Notes under the pieces: generated by a model | Database searches by the model: none | The model's input: only the letters and a program-made list of their open reading frames with translations | What the model was told of the DNA's origin: nothing | Made by a program: the position numbers and the translations under genes | Assembly: GCF_016862955.1 (NCBI RefSeq) | Contig: NZ_BONY01000041.1 | Span: forward strand, 22,460 to 86,459 | From: Rhizocola hellebori | Lineage (GTDB): Bacteria > Actinomycetota > Actinomycetes > Mycobacteriales > Micromonosporaceae | Direction of reading: 5' to 3' | DNA: 64,000 nt | In this document: positions 62,340 to 64,000 of the stretch, one piece after another | How positions within the stretch are numbered: the stretch's first letter is position 1 | Layout: each line of letters opens with the position of its first letter

Positions 62340-63005
62340 CTACATTGTGTCGGATCCGATTGGTGATGAAGGATTCCAGCCGCCGACAGCGTTGATCGTC
62401 GCGGTTGTTGTTGCCTGCGCCGCGTACGTGCCGTCCGAGACGGACACCGTGACGTTAAAGACACCGACGTTGCTGTACGGGTGTGAGGTCGTGAGCCCGG
62501 TGCCAGACTGCCCATCGCCGAAGTTCCATGTTGCGGAGAGCGCGCCGCCCTCCGGATCGGTGGAACCGGCTGCGCTCATGGATATCGACTGGCCGACGAT
62601 TCCGCTGTAGGGACCATCGGTCACCGCTACGGGCTGCCGGTTCAGCGGCGGCGACGTTGTCGTGCCACTGTCCGAGTATTGGAAGCATCGCACGACGATG
62701 TTGCCGCTGGGCGCCTGCAGGACAGCGATGAAAACGCATAGGCCTTCGCACATCACCAGCGCAATGAAAAATACGACCACCAGAAATACGTAGACGTGGA
62801 TGATGAGAATCGCGAGGGCGATCAGCGAGACCCAGCACAGCAATCTGTTCAAGCACAGCCACCAACATGGTTGCCTGCTGCAATGCCGCCAGGGTTGCTC
62901 AACCCAGGACCACATACTTTGCCAAATGCGGCCATACATTTGAGTGAAGCGCCAGAATTCACGACACATGTCAGGCAAGGTAGGCGCTATTTGGTGGGCA
63001 GGCAT
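62340..63005 (-). CDS. Membrane protein with PKD domain, 221 aa
   Basis: A Trp/Cys-rich N-terminal part, a long membrane region (about residues 55-95, probably two helices), then a PKD-type beta-sandwich: GQSISMSAAGSTDPEGGALS, TWNFGDGQSG and YSNVGVFNVTVSVSDG, which faces outside. Such domains bind other proteins or polysaccharides. The start at 63005 has no good ribosome site; ATGs at codons 13 and 23 are alternatives. The best DosR-like box of the window ends 31-35 bp upstream, suggesting a dormancy-induced surface protein. Confidence 0.72.
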   Translation of the reverse strand: MPAHQIAPTLPDMCREFWRFTQMYGRIWQSMWSWVEQPWRHCSRQPCWWLCLNRLLCWVSLIALAILIIHVYVFLVVVFFIALVMCEGLCVFIAVLQAPSGNIVVRCFQYSDSGTTTSPPLNRQPVAVTDGPYSGIVGQSISMSAAGSTDPEGGALSATWNFGDGQSGTGLTTSHPYSNVGVFNVTVSVSDGTYAAQATTTATINAVGGWNPSSPIGSDTM

Positions 63006-63035
63006 GAGGCGCGTGTACCGACCTCGGCCCGGCCA

Positions 63036-63057
63036 TCCTGGGACCTAAGTCCCAGGA
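63036..63057. promoter_or_regulatory. Near-perfect DosR-like box before the PKD membrane protein gene
   Basis: TCCTGGGAC and GTCCCAGGA are exact complements around CTAA. The core 63040-63053 (GGGACCTAAGTCCC) matches GGGACTWWAGTCCC at 13 of 14 positions, the best in the window. It lies 31 bp before the PKD protein start at 63005, and the nearest plus-strand gene is beyond the window. Confidence 0.78.
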
Positions 63058-63232
63058 CAGCCATACCCAGATCCGGTCTGCGTCGGGATGGTCGAGCCTT
63101 CGGGAGGATAGCCAAGCCCGATGCCACAACGCTTGCGCGCTACCGATCCGTGCCGCCGGGCCTTAAGCGGCCAGCGCCCCGCCAGCCGTGGCGCAGTGCC
63201 TCGGCGCGGCGGATCTGCTGCCATTACCCAAT

Positions 63233-63694
63233 TTACGGGTGCTGCAAGCCGCCAGGGCCGTCGACCCAGGCGCAGTCCCACCGGCCAGTGGTGGCGTTGA
63301 TGCCGTTGTCCCAAGTGATGCCGTCACGCGTCTTGGGGCCGTATTCGCCGTCGACGGTGAGTAGCCAGTTCATGCCCTGGGCAACCTTCAACGCGGCCTT
63401 GGTCTTTGTCCCGAAGTCGCCGTCGACCACCAGCGCCTGGCCATAGCAGCGGTTCAGCGTGGTTTGCAGGCGCTTGACCGCGTTGCTGTTGGCGCCCAGG
63501 GCCATGTAGCAGGTCGTGCTGGCGGCGGTGCTGCCCGCCGACGGCACGGTGACGGTGAACATCGGAATGGTGTAGTCGGGCAAGGTGGTGGTGGTGTAGC
63601 AAGTGCCGGCAGCCGCGGCGGGCGAGGCAAAGGTCAGCGTGGCGACCACCCCGACCAGGATCGCGGCGGCGGCGGACATAGTTCTGCGTGGCAT
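63233..63694 (-). CDS. Secreted peptidoglycan-binding-like protein, 153 aa
   Basis: Signal peptide 1-29 (ends SPAAAAG-TC). The mature part has two cysteines near its start and a PG_binding_1-type segment (GANSNAVKRLQTTLNRCYG, VDGDFGTKTKAALKVAQ), which normally binds cell-wall peptidoglycan, then a short C-terminus (TWDNGINATTGRWDC). ATG 63694 follows GGGGGC. Likely a small wall-associated protein; no enzyme domain is attached. Confidence 0.78.
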   Translation of the reverse strand: MPRRTMSAAAAILVGVVATLTFASPAAAAGTCYTTTTLPDYTIPMFTVTVPSAGSTAASTTCYMALGANSNAVKRLQTTLNRCYGQALVVDGDFGTKTKAALKVAQGMNWLLTVDGEYGPKTRDGITWDNGINATTGRWDCAWVDGPGGLQHP

Positions 63695-64000
63695 AACAAA
63701 GGCCCCCGTCCAAAGTAGATGAATGCGCCAGTATGACCGACCACCCTTGCCAAATCCTTGCTTCTCCCCAGCGATAGCGCCCCTGGCACCTGGACTCACA
63801 TGACGCTTGCCGCAAGGGCCGGCCAGGATCCTTGACACGGACCATGATCGAATGATGGTTTGAAGGGAGCGGCGGCCGACGTCGGTGGCAACGATCTTCG
63901 CGACTTCCTCACGCTGGCAGCCGGTTCGGCTGCCCTCTGCATCTCCTAGCGCAGCGATGCAGGTGCCGTGGAGAAGCAGGTGGGGTGTTGGTGACAGCCA
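63695..64000. other. Right edge, no supported gene
   Basis: I see no convincing coding region here. A stem-loop, GGCAGCCG (63916-63923) with CGGCTGCC (63927-63934), may be a terminator of a gene lying further right or of a remnant. The promoter of the peptidoglycan-binding protein should be near 63700-63780. Confidence 0.5.

Noticed and set aside
1..64000. tRNA or rRNA genes, insertion sequences or integrases
   Set aside because: I saw no cloverleaf with conserved TTCGA-type arm, no rRNA stretches, and no DDE transposase or integrase motifs in any frame.

Overview
The window is high-GC actinobacterial DNA: strong G/C bias at third codon positions, GTG and TTG starts, ATGA stop/start overlaps, and a mycobacterial-type dormancy gene set. 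The remaining content (GH54 arabinofuranosidase with a LacI-type operator, DUF1835, SoxR, a WD40-tail remnant, a giant secreted RTX protein) suggests a non-mycobacterial soil actinomycete. The genus cannot be fixed from the sequence alone.

Layout. 0-7 kb: the 5' part of a secreted GH54 enzyme, small secreted Cys-containing proteins and poorly characterised genes. 7-11 kb: a hydrolase, a seven-iron ferredoxin beside SoxR, and a lipase. 11-43 kb: a dormancy/hypoxia island. It holds the respiratory nitrate reductase operon narGHJI-narK, a zinc alcohol dehydrogenase, four Acg-type nitroreductase paralogues, a DosR/DevR-like response regulator, a GNAT/acyl-CoA-synthetase fusion, two CBS-BON plus Hsp20 cassettes, a further CBS protein, a DsbA/MauE-like pair, a SHOCT peptide, a universal stress protein, phosphoketolase and flavodoxins. 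43-47.8 kb: an AbiEii-type nucleotidyltransferase fusion, GNAT and small unknown genes. 47.8-59.3 kb: a secreted M14 carboxypeptidase downstream of a 3186-residue secreted protein with C-terminal RTX repeats. 59.5-64 kb: a kinase-like protein, a GNAT, a PKD membrane protein and a small secreted peptidoglycan-binding protein.

The island is tied together by palindromes resembling the mycobacterial DosR box (GGGAC-N4-GTCCC). I find ten candidates with GGG/CCC-like half-sites at constant spacing (eleven with one very weak site), mostly 34-85 bp before starts. One precedes the response regulator itself, and the best match in the window lies 20 kb outside the island in front of the PKD membrane protein. 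The regulator keeps the Asp54, Thr82 and Lys104 positions of DosR. No sensor kinase is in the window.

Four island genes are broken while their 5' ends remain: a beta-CASP metallo-hydrolase and a P-type ATPase reduced by internal deletions, an ABC ATPase truncated after its signature motif, and a flavodoxin with a one-base frameshift.
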